A stretch of 64,000 bases of DNA from Pseudoduganella armeniaca (GTDB lineage Bacteria; Pseudomonadota; Gammaproteobacteria; Burkholderiales; Burkholderiaceae_D). A program made the position numbers and the translations under genes. Of the stretch, positions 43,937 to 53,041 are shown piece by piece (the stretch's first letter is position 1; every line of letters starts with the position of its first letter). Under the pieces are notes generated by a model. The model had not been told where the DNA came from and ran no database searches. It was given only the letters and a program-made list of their open reading frames with translations. The stretch spans positions 1,240,001 to 1,304,000 of the forward strand of contig NZ_CP028324.1 in the NCBI RefSeq assembly GCF_003028855.1, in the 5' to 3' direction.

Positions 43937-44643
43937 ATGAATCCCTCCAGCAGCAACCCGCCATGCGGCGCCAATGTCGTGCGTACGGCGCGGTCGAATG
44001 TCGCCTTGGCTACCTCCGGTTGCGTGGCCAGTGCCGCCATCCCCGCCATCAGGTCGGCCGCCAGCGCCGGCGCCGTTGCCTTCAGGCGGCGCGCCAGGTG
44101 GCGGCCGTGACCCGACCAGGCGCCCGCCGCGCGCAGCGCGAAGTCGGCCAGCGCGCCGTACAGGTGGACGGCGATCGCCAGCATCTCGTCCGGCGCCGTG
44201 CTGTCCGTCAGGTCTTCCAGCAGTGTCGTGATCGCATAGCGCTGGCGTGCCAGCGCCTCGGCCGTCAACGGTGGCGGACCGGCATCGTACAGCTTGCGCG
44301 CGTGCCGGCGCAGCCGTCGCAGCAGGGCGCTGTCGGGCAGTACGCTGACGCCGTCGTTGACCATCGCCGCCAGCGGCATGCGTCCGGCCGGGCCGTCCAT
44401 GACGCGACAGAAGTAGTCGAAGGTGGCGAGGTCGTGGCCGAACAGTTCGACCGTTTGCGTGCCGATCTTGAGGGTGTCGCGCCAGGCCTGGTCGACGTGC
44501 TCGAACAGCAGCAGCAGGTCGATGTCGGACGTGGGCGTGGCTTCGCCGCGTGCGATGGAGCCGCCGATGATGGCGACCGTGGCGTCGGGCCAGCGGGGCA
44601 GCAGTGCGGTGCGAACGAGCGTCGTCGCGGCGTCGATGTGCAT
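43891..44643 (-). CDS. Nucleotidyltransferase-domain protein
   Basis: 250 residues. The N-terminal third carries the minimal nucleotidyltransferase signature IGGSIARGEATPTSDIDLLL (about 26-45) with the two metal Asp at 40 and 42 and a third acidic residue expected downstream. The C-terminal part is helical (MLAIAVHLYGALADFALRAAG), like the fused substrate or HEPN-type region of MNT-like enzymes. The substrate is unknown. It stands alone, and its 3' end is the right copy of the 48-bp repeat. Confidence 0.8.
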   Translation of the reverse strand: MHIDAATTLVRTALLPRWPDATVAIIGGSIARGEATPTSDIDLLLLFEHVDQAWRDTLKIGTQTVELFGHDLATFDYFCRVMDGPAGRMPLAAMVNDGVSVLPDSALLRRLRRHARKLYDAGPPPLTAEALARQRYAITTLLEDLTDSTAPDEMLAIAVHLYGALADFALRAAGAWSGHGRHLARRLKATAPALAADLMAGMAALATQPEVAKATFDRAVRTTLAPHGGLLLEGFMLPAPAAWRSAEVPE

Positions 44644-45592
44644 GGTGTTCTCTCCTTATCTCAGCAGTGTAAGCGCGGCGCGCGCATCGTGTCACGTGAG
44701 GTCGGCGACGATGCGGCGCTGCGCACTCGCACTGCAAACTCGGCCGCTTCGTCATATCGAAATGCGCGCGGTGTGCGTTGGCGTTGCGCTGCTGTCGCCG
44801 AATCACGACTGCCCGCCGCTGCGCGCGCAAGCGCGCGCGAGGCGGTGCCGTGCTGTCGCGCGCGATCGCTCCGGTTTTCCTCCGCTTCGCATACGCCCTT
44901 TAGGTAAAGGCGCTACGCAAAGCGTGCTGGCGTCATGTCGCCGTCATGGTAGACGCCGGCAGCATGCGGCACCGCTCGGCACTGTCGATCCAATGTGCGC
45001 TACCTCGCTGATCGCTGCAAAAAAAGAGGACGAAAAGCATGCGCGCCCGTTGCGCTTCAATAAGGTTTTCGTGTACTTTACGAACTTGAAAACGCGTCGT
45101 TATGCAAGCGCTCTTTTTTGGAGTGTGTAGTTGCCGCAAACCGCAAAGAAAAACAGGACATAAAGTTCGCACAGATATGCACACGAAGCACACCGTGATC
45201 TGTAAGCCGCCTCGCCTGAACTAAGTCAGGCCGGGCGGTTTTTTCTTTCAAGGCGGAGCACGCGAATGTGCAGCGTTGTCTGGTCCAAGCATGGGTAGGA
45301 GCTGGTCGTACGCCCACCCAGGGAGACACGTAGAAGAAGAATTTTTGATGGCGTCGTCGCGCCAGGTGCACCGGAAGAAAACGGTGTACCGATGCACGGC
45401 GGCGGCGTCGAATGGCTGAAGTGCTGCAGTCGTGAGGAGCTGCAGCAGTTCAGCCGGTGCCGAATTCATTAGCGCAAACATCGACATGCTTGCGCCGATG
45501 AATAATTCGCCCGGCCTTCCCCCATGGTGGTGGAGGTGCCGGACGGGTTTCAATCATGTGCGTATTTTCATCCCGGATGAAGGAGAAATAAA
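44644..45592. other. 949-bp gap without a supported gene
   Basis: Several weak frames exist on both strands but none shows protein-like composition. From about 45000 the sequence is AT-richer than its surroundings. It contains one strong orphan terminator (45204-45246), so the stretch just upstream may encode a small RNA. No tRNA was recognised. The final 30 bases hold AAGGAG, the ribosome site of the H1-like gene. Confidence 0.5.
45204..45246 (+). terminator. Orphan rho-independent terminator
   Basis: CCGCC/GGCGG outer stem and CCTGA/TCAGG inner stem followed by a TTTTTT run (45239-45244). No plus-strand gene ends nearby, so it may end an unannotated RNA starting somewhere after 45000. Confidence 0.65.
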
Positions 45593-46702
45593 ATGGCTAC
45601 CGCCGCTAAGAAAACCGAAGTGAAGAAGCCAGCCGCTACCAAGGCTGCCGCTCCTGCCAAGAAGGCAGCAACCAAGTCCGCCGCCGCCGCCAAGCCGGCC
45701 GCTGCGAAGAAGACCACGACCGCCGCCAAGCCGGCCGCTGCGAAGAAGACCACCACCGCTGCGAAGCCAGCCGCCGCGAAGAAGACCACGACCGCTGCGA
45801 AGCCAGCCGCGGCGAAGAAGACGACGACGGCAGCAAAGCCAGCCGCGAAGAAGACCGCAGCCGCCAAGCCGGCAGCGAAGAAGTCGACGACCGCCGCCAA
45901 GCCAGCTGCGAAGAAATCCACGACGGCAGCCAAGCCGGCCGCCAAGAAGACCACGGCCGCCAAGCCAGCAGCCAAGAAGTCCACCTCGACGGCAAAGCCG
46001 GCAGCGAAGAAGAGCGCAGCCGCCAAGCCGGCCGCCAAGAAGACCGCCGCCAAGTCGGCAACTAAATCGGCAGCTAAGTCGGCAACCAAGTCGGCAACCA
46101 AGTCGGCAACCAAGTCCGCAGCCAAGCCAGCCGCCAAGTCGGCAGCCAAGACGGCGACGAAGTCCGCTGGCAAGACCGCCGCCAAGTCGGCCGCCAAGAC
46201 CGCGACCAAGTCCGCAGGCAAGACCGCCACCAAGGCCGCCGCCAAGCCGGCAGCGAAGAAGACCGCGACCAAAGCTGCTGCCAAGCCAGCGGCCAAGAAA
46301 GCCGCCGCCAAGCCGGCTGCGAAGAAAGCCGCCGCGAAGCCAGCCGCCAAGGCCGCCGCCAAGCCGGCTGCAAAACCGGCCGCGAAGAAGGCCGCCGCCA
46401 AGCCGGCCGCCAAAGCCGCCGCGAAGCCGGCTGCCAAGCCTGCCGCCAAGGCTGCTGCGAAGCCTGCCGCGAAAGCCGCCGCCAAGCCAGCCGCCAAGTC
46501 GGCTGCAGCGCCTGCCGCAGCGCCTGCTGCCGCCGCACCGGCTGGCAAGAAAGCCGCGCCGGCCAAGAAGAGCGCCGCCAAGAAGGACGCAGCCAAGCCG
46601 GCCGCCGCCCCTGCTGCCGCCGCCGCTTCCGCGCCAGCCGCGAAAACCGTGCTGGCACCTGCTGCCGCCTGGCCGTTCCCGACCAGCACCCGTCCATCCT
46701 GA
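45593..46702 (+). CDS. Histone H1-like Lys/Ala/Pro-rich repeat protein
   Basis: 369 residues made almost only of Ala, Lys, Pro, Thr and Ser in repeats such as KPAAKK, AKPAAAKKTTT and TKSATKSA. It has no globular domain; the last 40 residues are Ala/Pro-rich and end in WPFPTSTRPS, the only aromatic part. Such proteins (HctB, AlgP, eukaryotic H1 tails) bind and compact DNA by charge. The DNA itself is repetitive, so copy number of the unit likely varies between strains. AAGGAG lies a few bases before the ATG. Shares its tail style with the SWIB protein at 536-919. Confidence 0.85.
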   Translation: MATAAKKTEVKKPAATKAAAPAKKAATKSAAAAKPAAAKKTTTAAKPAAAKKTTTAAKPAAAKKTTTAAKPAAAKKTTTAAKPAAKKTAAAKPAAKKSTTAAKPAAKKSTTAAKPAAKKTTAAKPAAKKSTSTAKPAAKKSAAAKPAAKKTAAKSATKSAAKSATKSATKSATKSAAKPAAKSAAKTATKSAGKTAAKSAAKTATKSAGKTATKAAAKPAAKKTATKAAAKPAAKKAAAKPAAKKAAAKPAAKAAAKPAAKPAAKKAAAKPAAKAAAKPAAKPAAKAAAKPAAKAAAKPAAKSAAAPAAAPAAAAPAGKKAAPAKKSAAKKDAAKPAAAPAAAAASAPAAKTVLAPAAAWPFPTSTRPS

Positions 46703-46830
46703 GACGCTGGCCCGGCCGCGGACTGACACCGCGCCCCCGGCACCGCCACGCGACAGCGTGGACGGTCCGGGGCGCGCTGGCGCGTGCGTGGCCTGTCACG
46801 TTTCTGGTAGACGGCCTGATGGGCGTAAAG

Positions 46831-46865
46831 ACCGCTGTGTGAGACAATCGCACAGCGGTTTTTTT
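46831..46865 (+). terminator. Terminator between the H1-like gene and yggT
   Basis: ACCGCTGTG/CACAGCGGT stem (46831-46839, 46851-46859) with an 11-base loop and a run of seven T. Confidence 0.85.
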
Positions 46866-46891
46866 ACGCAAGCCTCAAGCCCTATTGGAGA

Positions 46892-47425
46892 ATGCTCGTG
46901 CTTAGTATTGTGATGCTGATCGTCGATACCATCGCCGTCCTGCTGGGCGGGGTGCTGCTGCTGCGGTTCTGGATGCAGGCCACCCGCGTGCGGCCGCCAT
47001 CGTCGGTCGCGCAGTTTACGTTCCAGCTGTCGGACTGGCTGGTGCGGCCGATGCGCCGCATCGTGCCCGGAGTCGGTGGTTACGACTGGGCCAGCCTGCT
47101 GGGCGCGTTCCTGATCGTGCTGCTGGCGTCGTCGCTGATGTTCATGCGCGGCGCGCCGGTGGAGCTGGTGCTGAAGCTGGCGCTGTTCCGCTTCCTGCAG
47201 TGGATACTGTACGGTTTCATGGCCCTGCTGGTGGTCGAAGCCATTTTCAGCTGGGTCAATCCGCATGCGCCGCTGGCGCCGTTCGTGCGGGCGCTCAACG
47301 AGCCGCTGCTGCGGCCGATCCGCCGGGTGGTGCCGCTGGTGGGGAGCCTGGACCTGTCGCTGCTGGTGGCGCTGGTGCTGCTGCAGATCGCGCAGATCGT
47401 ATTGGGGATGTTGTTCGTGGGGTGA
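46892..47425 (+). CDS. YggT family membrane protein
   Basis: 177 residues with two YggT units, each a pair of hydrophobic helices followed by the family motif: FQLSDWLVRPMRRIVPGVGGYDWASLL and VRALNEPLLRPIRRVVPLVGSLDLSLL. YggT proteins are small inner membrane proteins linked to ion or osmotic balance and, in Gram-positives, to division (YlmG). Starts 26 bases after a terminator, so it has its own promoter or depends on read-through. Followed after 9 bases by a perfect 25-bp hairpin. Confidence 0.9.
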   Translation: MLVLSIVMLIVDTIAVLLGGVLLLRFWMQATRVRPPSSVAQFTFQLSDWLVRPMRRIVPGVGGYDWASLLGAFLIVLLASSLMFMRGAPVELVLKLALFRFLQWILYGFMALLVVEAIFSWVNPHAPLAPFVRALNEPLLRPIRRVVPLVGSLDLSLLVALVLLQIAQIVLGMLFVG

Positions 47426-47434
47426 TAAACCCAA

Positions 47435-47487
47435 GGGGACAGGCACCTGTCTCAGGGTCTTCGACCCTGAGACAGGTGCCTGTCCCC
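47435..47487. repeat. Perfect 25-bp inverted repeat, GGGGACAGGCACC family
   Basis: Arms 47435-47459 and 47463-47487 pair perfectly around a TTC loop. The outer GGGGACAGGCACC is shared with 13385-13437; the inner TGTCTCAGGGTC is different but self-complementary. It lies between the convergent yggT and pfkB-family genes. Confidence 0.9.
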
Positions 47488-47506
47488 GGTGTTGATGCCG
47501 TGCTTC

Positions 47507-48448
47507 TTATTCGTAGCGGTAGCCGAACGCCTTCTCGAAGCGCGCCGCGATCTCTTCCTTCGTCAGCACGTGGTTCTGGGCGCCCTTGTGGGCGATCTTG
47601 ATCGCGCCCAGCAGGCTGGCCAGGCGGCCCGTGGTTTCCCAGCCCAGGTCGTGCGTCAGGCCATACAACAGGCCGGCGCGGTAGGCGTCGCCGCAGCCGG
47701 TCGGGTCCAGCACGGCGTCGGCCTGCACGGCCGGGATGTCGATGCTGGTCCCCTTCGTGTAGATCTGCGAACCCTTCTCGCCGCGCGTGACGATCAATGC
47801 CTCCAGGCGGTGCGCGATGTCGGCCAGGGTCAGGCCGGTGCGGTCCACCAGCAGCTCGATCTCGTAGTCGTTGCAGGTGACGTAGGTGGCCTTGTCGATA
47901 AAGCTGATCAGCTGCTCCGGCGTGAACATCGGCATCTGCTGGCCCGGATCGAAAATGAACGGGATGTTCAGGCGCTGCAGGTCGTCGGCGTGCTTGAGCA
48001 TGCCCAGGTGGCCGTCCGGCGAGATGATCGCCAGGCGCGCCGGGCCCGCGTCCTCGATATTGTTCTCATGGGCGAACGACATCGCGCCCGGGTGGAAGGC
48101 GTTGATCTGGTTGTTGTCCGAGTCGGCCGTGACGAAGCACTGGGCGTTGTACGCGTCCTTCTTGATCAGGATGTTCTGGGTCGGGATGCCAAGCTTCTGC
48201 AGGCGCTCGAGGTAGGGCGCGCAATCCTGCCCCATCACGCCGACGATGCGCGGATCGCCACCCAAGAGCTTCAGGTTGTAGGCGATATTGCCGGAACAGC
48301 CGCCGAATTCAGTGCGCATGGTCGGCACGAGGAACGATACGTTGACCTTGTGCAGCTGGTCGGCCAGCAGGGTGTCGCCAAAGCGGCCCTCGTATTGCAT
48401 GATGACGTCGATGGCGAGCGAGCCACAGATCAGGGAAGTCTGGTTCAT
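47507..48448 (-). CDS. PfkB-family carbohydrate/nucleoside kinase
   Basis: 313 residues of the ribokinase/PfkB fold. Early GGCSGNIAYNLKLLGG is the substrate-lid motif and late VLDPTGCGDAYRAGLLYGL the ATP/anion-hole signature with catalytic Asp. Closest in style to adenosine-kinase-like members of this family. It is the last gene of a minus-strand run after prmA and the DUF3426 gene, 9 bases from the latter. The substrate (adenosine or a sugar) cannot be decided from sequence. Confidence 0.85.
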   Translation of the reverse strand: MNQTSLICGSLAIDVIMQYEGRFGDTLLADQLHKVNVSFLVPTMRTEFGGCSGNIAYNLKLLGGDPRIVGVMGQDCAPYLERLQKLGIPTQNILIKKDAYNAQCFVTADSDNNQINAFHPGAMSFAHENNIEDAGPARLAIISPDGHLGMLKHADDLQRLNIPFIFDPGQQMPMFTPEQLISFIDKATYVTCNDYEIELLVDRTGLTLADIAHRLEALIVTRGEKGSQIYTKGTSIDIPAVQADAVLDPTGCGDAYRAGLLYGLTHDLGWETTGRLASLLGAIKIAHKGAQNHVLTKEEIAARFEKAFGYRYE

Positions 48449-48457
48449 GGTGAAACC

Positions 48458-49555
48458 TCAGGGGTAGAAGATGGCGATGTGGTAGCCCGATGCCTTGAGC
48501 CGGTCCAGTTCGAAATACAGTTTCACGGATTGTTCGCTGCGCGGGCCGAAGCCACGCGCCAGGTCGGCCGGGCTGGCCAGGTAGTCGCGCGGCGCGAACA
48601 CGCGGCGCAGTACCGGCTTGTCGGCGGCGTCGTTCAGTACCAGCTCGATGTGCGGCCAGGCCTGCACCGTGCGCGATCCGTTGCGCAGCACGGTGACGAA
48701 GCTGAAGGTATTGTCCGCCAGCGTCTGCAACTCGCCCTGTTCGATCGCCAGTGCGTCGATCTGGGTGGGCAGCTCGACCTTGCAGCCGAACGGCGCACAC
48801 AGGGCTTTGAACCCCGGCTGCAGCGCCGGATAGCGCGCGGCGAGCGGATTGCGGAAGGTCGTGCCCAGCTGCAGCAGCAACAGCACGGCCAGCAGCGGCG
48901 TGCCCCAGGCGATGACGAGACGGGTACCGCGCCCCAGGCGCTCACGGCGCTCGGCCTGGCGCACGAATTCCGGTGCGTCCGCCGCTGCCGGCTCCGGCGC
49001 CATGGCGGCGCTGCCGGCGGCCAGCAGCGCGCTGTCCGGCGCCCCCGTCAGCAGGTCGGCGGCGGCAGCTTCGTTGGCCGTACGTTCCCCGTCGGTGTCG
49101 GCTTCGTCGTCCTGCGGCACCGATTCAGGGGATGTCGCCTCGAAGGTGTGCACGTCGTCGAGCGCTACGGCGACAATGTGCTCGGAGGGCAGATCGAAGT
49201 CGCTGTCGGGACGCGCTTCGTCAACATCGACCGGAGGGCTGGGGGCGGACCCGCCGGGTCCGACCCCGGCAGTCAACTCCGGCTCCGGCGCAGTTTCAGG
49301 CTCAGGTGCAGGCTCGGGTTCAGATTCGGGTTCAGATTCGGGTCCGGCGGCAGGCGCCGCATCCAGGTCGAGCTCGAGATCCAGCGGGGCAGGGGGAACG
49401 GGGAGAGGGGCAACGGCCGGCTCCACGAGCGCGGCGTTGCCGTCGAAGATTTCATTGCAGGCGCCGCAGCGCACGATGCCCCCACGCAGTTTCAACTGGT
49501 CGTGGGCGACCCGGAAAACCGTCTGACAGTGGGGGCATTGGGTGGCGAGCGCCAT
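48458..49555 (-). CDS. Zinc-ribbon/DUF3426 membrane protein
   Basis: 365 residues. An MJ0042-type zinc ribbon opens the protein (QCPHCQTVFRV, VRCGACNEIFDG), then about 170 residues of Pro/Glu/Ala-rich low-complexity linker, one transmembrane helix (about 215-235, GTPLLAVLLLLQLG), and a C-terminal DUF3426 domain (FGCKVELPTQIDALAIE, NTFSFVTVLRNGSRTVQAWPHIEL). Function unknown. Its place directly after prmA is common in Burkholderiales. Confidence 0.88.
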   Translation of the reverse strand: MALATQCPHCQTVFRVAHDQLKLRGGIVRCGACNEIFDGNAALVEPAVAPLPVPPAPLDLELDLDAAPAAGPESEPESEPEPAPEPETAPEPELTAGVGPGGSAPSPPVDVDEARPDSDFDLPSEHIVAVALDDVHTFEATSPESVPQDDEADTDGERTANEAAAADLLTGAPDSALLAAGSAAMAPEPAAADAPEFVRQAERRERLGRGTRLVIAWGTPLLAVLLLLQLGTTFRNPLAARYPALQPGFKALCAPFGCKVELPTQIDALAIEQGELQTLADNTFSFVTVLRNGSRTVQAWPHIELVLNDAADKPVLRRVFAPRDYLASPADLARGFGPRSEQSVKLYFELDRLKASGYHIAIFYP

Positions 49556-49571
49556 GCGCGTCGGCAGTGCC

Positions 49572-50507
49572 TTAACGCGCCGGCAGGGCTGTTTCGCTGC
49601 CGAGACGGCCGTGCAGGGCTACCCAGCCTTCGTGTTCGGCCCAGACGGACAGCTTGATGAACGGCGCGTACGCGGCCGCCACTTCCTCCGCCTGGCGCGC
49701 CAGCACGCCGGACAGCACCAGCGCGCCGCCATCGGCCACGCGGCCGGACAGCATCGGCGCCATCAGCTTCAATGGCGACGACAGGATATTGGCCACGACG
49801 ATGTCGAAGCGCGCCTCGGCGTGTTTCGACTGCGCGAAGTCTTCCGGCACGAAGAACTCGATGTCTTCGACCTTGTTGCGCACGGCATTGTCACGCGCCG
49901 ATTCGATCGCCTGCGGGTCGATGTCGACGCCGGCGACCTGGGTGGCGCCCAGCTTGCGCGCCACCATGGCCAGGATGCCGGAGCCGCAGCCGTAGTCGAG
50001 CACCGACTGCTGGGGTGCCGGATGGGCTTCCAGCCATTCCATGCACAGCTTCGTGGTCGGATGGCTGCCGGTGCCGAACGCCAGGCCCGGGTCCAGTTCC
50101 AGGATCAGGGCGTTGGCATCCGGGGCCTCGTGCCAGCTCGGCACGACCCAGATGTTCTCGCCGATGTGGATCGGCTCGAACTGCGATTGCGTCAGGCGTA
50201 CCCAGTCCTCGTCTTCCACCTTGCGGGTCGAAAACGCGGGCGCGGCGGCCAGGCCGATGGCCGCCGCCGCTTCGGCCACGATCGCGGCCTGGTCGGCATC
50301 GACGTCCGTCAGCGCGACCACGCGGCTGTGTTCCCAGGCCGCTTCCTTCGGTTCCATGCCCGGCTCGCCGAACAGGGGCTTTTCCTGCTCGGTGCCTTCG
50401 TCCGCATCCTCGACGGAGACGGACAGGGCGCCGGCCTCGATCAGCGCGTCCGACAGGGCTTCGGCGTTGTCGCGGGCGACTTCGATGACGATTTCAGTCC
50501 AGCTCAT
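49572..50507 (-). CDS. prmA: Ribosomal protein L11 methyltransferase
   Basis: 311 residues. N-terminal substrate domain (MSWTEIVIEVARDNAEALSD), then the SAM fold with LDYGCGSGILAM and the conserved LDPGLAFGTGSHPTT and VVANILSSPLKLMAP. PrmA trimethylates ribosomal protein L11 in the cytosol. The ATG at 50507 overlaps the accC stop by four bases, so translation is coupled. Open frame continues upstream, but homology and the ATGA overlap fix this start. Confidence 0.95.
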   Translation of the reverse strand: MSWTEIVIEVARDNAEALSDALIEAGALSVSVEDADEGTEQEKPLFGEPGMEPKEAAWEHSRVVALTDVDADQAAIVAEAAAAIGLAAAPAFSTRKVEDEDWVRLTQSQFEPIHIGENIWVVPSWHEAPDANALILELDPGLAFGTGSHPTTKLCMEWLEAHPAPQQSVLDYGCGSGILAMVARKLGATQVAGVDIDPQAIESARDNAVRNKVEDIEFFVPEDFAQSKHAEARFDIVVANILSSPLKLMAPMLSGRVADGGALVLSGVLARQAEEVAAAYAPFIKLSVWAEHEGWVALHGRLGSETALPAR

Positions 50508-51862
50508 GAACCTGCCTTGGGCATTGCCGCCAGTTTGTGTTCCAGGTAGTGGATGTTGGTGCCGCCTTCGATGAAGCGGGCATCGACCATCAGCTCGCGG
50601 TGCAGCGGGATATTGGTCTGGATGCCTTCGACGACCATCTCCGACAGCGCGATCTGCATGCGGCGGATGGCCTGCTCGCGGGTGGCGCCGTAGGTGATCA
50701 GTTTGCCGATCATCGAATCGTAGTGCGGCGGTACATAGTAACCCGCATACGAATGGGAGTCCACGCGCACGCCCGGGCCGCCCGGCGTGTGCCAGGAGGT
50801 GATGCGCCCTGGCGACGGCGTGAACTTGAACGGGTCCTCGGCGTTGATGCGGCACTCGATGGCATGGCCGGACAGCATCACGTCGCGCTGGCGGAAGCGC
50901 AGCTTCTCGCCGCAGGCGATGCGGATCTGTTCCTGCACGATGTCGATGCCCGTGATCATTTCCGTGACGGGGTGTTCGACCTGCACGCGGGTGTTCATCT
51001 CGATGAAATAGAACTCGCCGTTCTCGTACAGGAACTCGAACGTGCCGGCGCCGCGGTAGCCGATCTTGCGGCACGCTTCGGCGCAGCGGTCGCCGATCTT
51101 CTCGATCAGCTTGCGCGGGATGCCCGGCGCCGGCGCTTCCTCGATGACCTTCTGGTGGCGGCGCTGCATCGAGCAGTCGCGCTCACCCAGCCAGACGGCG
51201 TTGCGATGCTCGTCGGCCAGGATCTGGATCTCCACGTGGCGCGGGTTCTCCAGGAACTTCTCCATGTAGACCTCGGGGTTGCCAAACGCGGCACCCGCTT
51301 CGCTCTTCGTCATCGTGACGGCATTGAGCAGCGCCGCTTCGGTGTGCACGACACGCATGCCACGGCCGCCACCGCCGCCGGCCGCCTTGATGATGACGGG
51401 ATAGCCGATCTTGCGGGCGATCTGCACGATGGCCTTCGGGTCGTCCGGCAGGGCGCCGTCGGAACCGGGCACGCATGGCACGCCGGCCTTGATCATGGCC
51501 TGCTTGGCCGAGACCTTGTCGCCCATCAGGCGGATCGAGTCGGAGCGCGGGCCGATGAAGACGAAGCCGGATTTCTCGACCCGCTCGGCGAAGTCGGCGT
51601 TCTCGGACAGGAAGCCGTAGCCGGGGTGGATCGCTTCGGCATCGGTCACTTCGGCGGCGCTGATGATCGCCGGCATGTTCAGGTAGCTCTGCGCCGATTG
51701 CGCCGGGCCGATGCAGACGGATTCGTCGGCCAGCTTGACGTATTTCGCGTCCTTGTCCGCTTCGGAGTGGACGACCACCGTCTTGATGCCCATCTCGCGG
51801 CACGCACGCTGGATACGCAGCGCGATTTCACCGCGATTGGCAATGAGGATTTTTTCAAACAT
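50504..51862 (-). CDS. accC: Acetyl-CoA carboxylase, biotin carboxylase subunit
   Basis: 452 residues from MFEKILIANRGEIA (ATG at 51862; an earlier in-frame Met is eight codons upstream). ATP-grasp enzyme with glycine loop GGGGGRGM (162-169), QRRHQKVIEEAPAPG and the active-site EMNTRVQVEHPVTE. It carboxylates the biotin on AccB, the first step of fatty-acid synthesis. Lies 99 bases after accB and overlaps prmA. Confidence 0.97.
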   Translation of the reverse strand: MFEKILIANRGEIALRIQRACREMGIKTVVVHSEADKDAKYVKLADESVCIGPAQSAQSYLNMPAIISAAEVTDAEAIHPGYGFLSENADFAERVEKSGFVFIGPRSDSIRLMGDKVSAKQAMIKAGVPCVPGSDGALPDDPKAIVQIARKIGYPVIIKAAGGGGGRGMRVVHTEAALLNAVTMTKSEAGAAFGNPEVYMEKFLENPRHVEIQILADEHRNAVWLGERDCSMQRRHQKVIEEAPAPGIPRKLIEKIGDRCAEACRKIGYRGAGTFEFLYENGEFYFIEMNTRVQVEHPVTEMITGIDIVQEQIRIACGEKLRFRQRDVMLSGHAIECRINAEDPFKFTPSPGRITSWHTPGGPGVRVDSHSYAGYYVPPHYDSMIGKLITYGATREQAIRRMQIALSEMVVEGIQTNIPLHRELMVDARFIEGGTNIHYLEHKLAAMPKAGS

Positions 51863-51961
51863 GGCTAGTTCTATCTTTGCGAACACCCGGCCGGGCCGGG
51901 TGCTCTTTGTAGATGAGGAGATGCTGACCCGCGCTGGCCTTTGCTGGCCGCGTCAGGGTCT

Positions 51962-52435
51962 TCAGCCGATCACGAACAGGGGTTGGCCGAATTCGACCGG
52001 CTGGCCGTTCTCGACCAGGATCTGGGTGATGGTGCCGGACTTGTCGGCATCGATTTCGTTCAGCAGCTTCATCGCTTCGATGATGCACAGCGTGTCGCCT
52101 TCCTTGATCGACTGGCCCACCTCGACGAACGGCTCCTTGCCCGGGGCGGAGGAGCGATAGAACGTGCCGACCATCGGCGACTTGACGATGTGGCCGGTCG
52201 GCTCGGCGGCGGCCGGCACCGCGGCGGCGGCGGCCGGGGCTGGCGCGGCGCTTGGTGCCGCGACCGGTGCAAACTGGGTTGGAGCGCCCTGCGACGGCAT
52301 CATGACGACCTGGTTCTGCGGCATGGCGGAGGATTTGACGATACGGACCTTGCTCTCGCCTTCGGTTACTTCGAGTTCCGCAATATCCGATTCGGCAACC
52401 AAGTCAATCAACGTCTTGAGCTTGCGTAAATCCAT
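51962..52435 (-). CDS. accB: Acetyl-CoA carboxylase biotin carboxyl carrier protein
   Basis: 157 residues: N-terminal helix, an Ala/Pro-rich swinging linker (about 50-80) and the biotinyl domain with EAMKL, Lys123 being the biotin site. The domain also shows SPMVGTFYRSSAPG, the thumb loop of bacterial BCCP. First of accB-accC-prmA, 87 bases after aroQ. Confidence 0.97.
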   Translation of the reverse strand: MDLRKLKTLIDLVAESDIAELEVTEGESKVRIVKSSAMPQNQVVMMPSQGAPTQFAPVAAPSAAPAPAAAAAVPAAAEPTGHIVKSPMVGTFYRSSAPGKEPFVEVGQSIKEGDTLCIIEAMKLLNEIDADKSGTITQILVENGQPVEFGQPLFVIG

Positions 52436-52522
52436 CTGAGACTCCGTTTTATCTTGTTTTGGTAAAGGTAAGCGCTGCGGCCTTGTGGGCAGGAGCGCGA
52501 AATTGCGTGCAGATCGCGTAGA

Positions 52523-52960
52523 TTAACTGCTTTTTAGAGCAAAGTCGATGGCGAGCCGGTAGCCCTCGATGCCGAGGCCGCAGATCGTGCCCGTCGCGAT
52601 CGCACTGAGATAGGAATGGTGGCGAAAAGCTTCGCGCTGATAAATATTCGATATGTGAACTTCCACGAACGGGATGGCGACGCCGGCCAACGCATCGCGC
52701 AGCGCGACACTCGTATGGGTGTAGCCGCCCGGATTGATGACGATGTAATCCACGCCTTCGGTACGTGCCGCGTGGATCCGGTCGATCAGCGCTCCCTCGT
52801 GATTGCTCTGGAACACAGCCAGCTGTGCACCTGCCGCCGTCGCCTGTTCCTGCGCGGCGCGTTCTACGTCGGCCAAGGTCGTGGCGCCATAGATTTGAGG
52901 CTCGCGCGTCCCCAGCAGATTCAGGTTGGGGCCGTTCAGCAGCAGCAAGTGTTTTGCCAT
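52523..52960 (-). CDS. aroQ: Type II 3-dehydroquinate dehydratase
   Basis: 145 residues from MAKHLLLLNGPNLNLLG. Catalytic Tyr24 in PQIYG, the flexible-loop Arg19 in GTRE, VINPGGYTHTSVALRDA and the general-acid His in VEVHISN are all present. Catalyses the third step of the shikimate pathway as a dodecamer. The frame stays open upstream with Mets 3 and 14 codons earlier; the chosen start gives the family length. Next to accB, a common beta/gamma arrangement. Confidence 0.96.
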   Translation of the reverse strand: MAKHLLLLNGPNLNLLGTREPQIYGATTLADVERAAQEQATAAGAQLAVFQSNHEGALIDRIHAARTEGVDYIVINPGGYTHTSVALRDALAGVAIPFVEVHISNIYQREAFRHHSYLSAIATGTICGLGIEGYRLAIDFALKSS

Positions 52961-53041
52961 GTTCCTGACCATGTCCGCGAAAGTTCCGCATTTTGCCGTC
53001 AAGCGCGACCATTGGCAAGAAAAAAGAACATGTCAAAATGT

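Noticed and set aside
45248..45553. A 101-codon minus-strand frame in the gap before the H1-like gene
   Set aside because: Composition is not protein-like and no ribosome site is seen.
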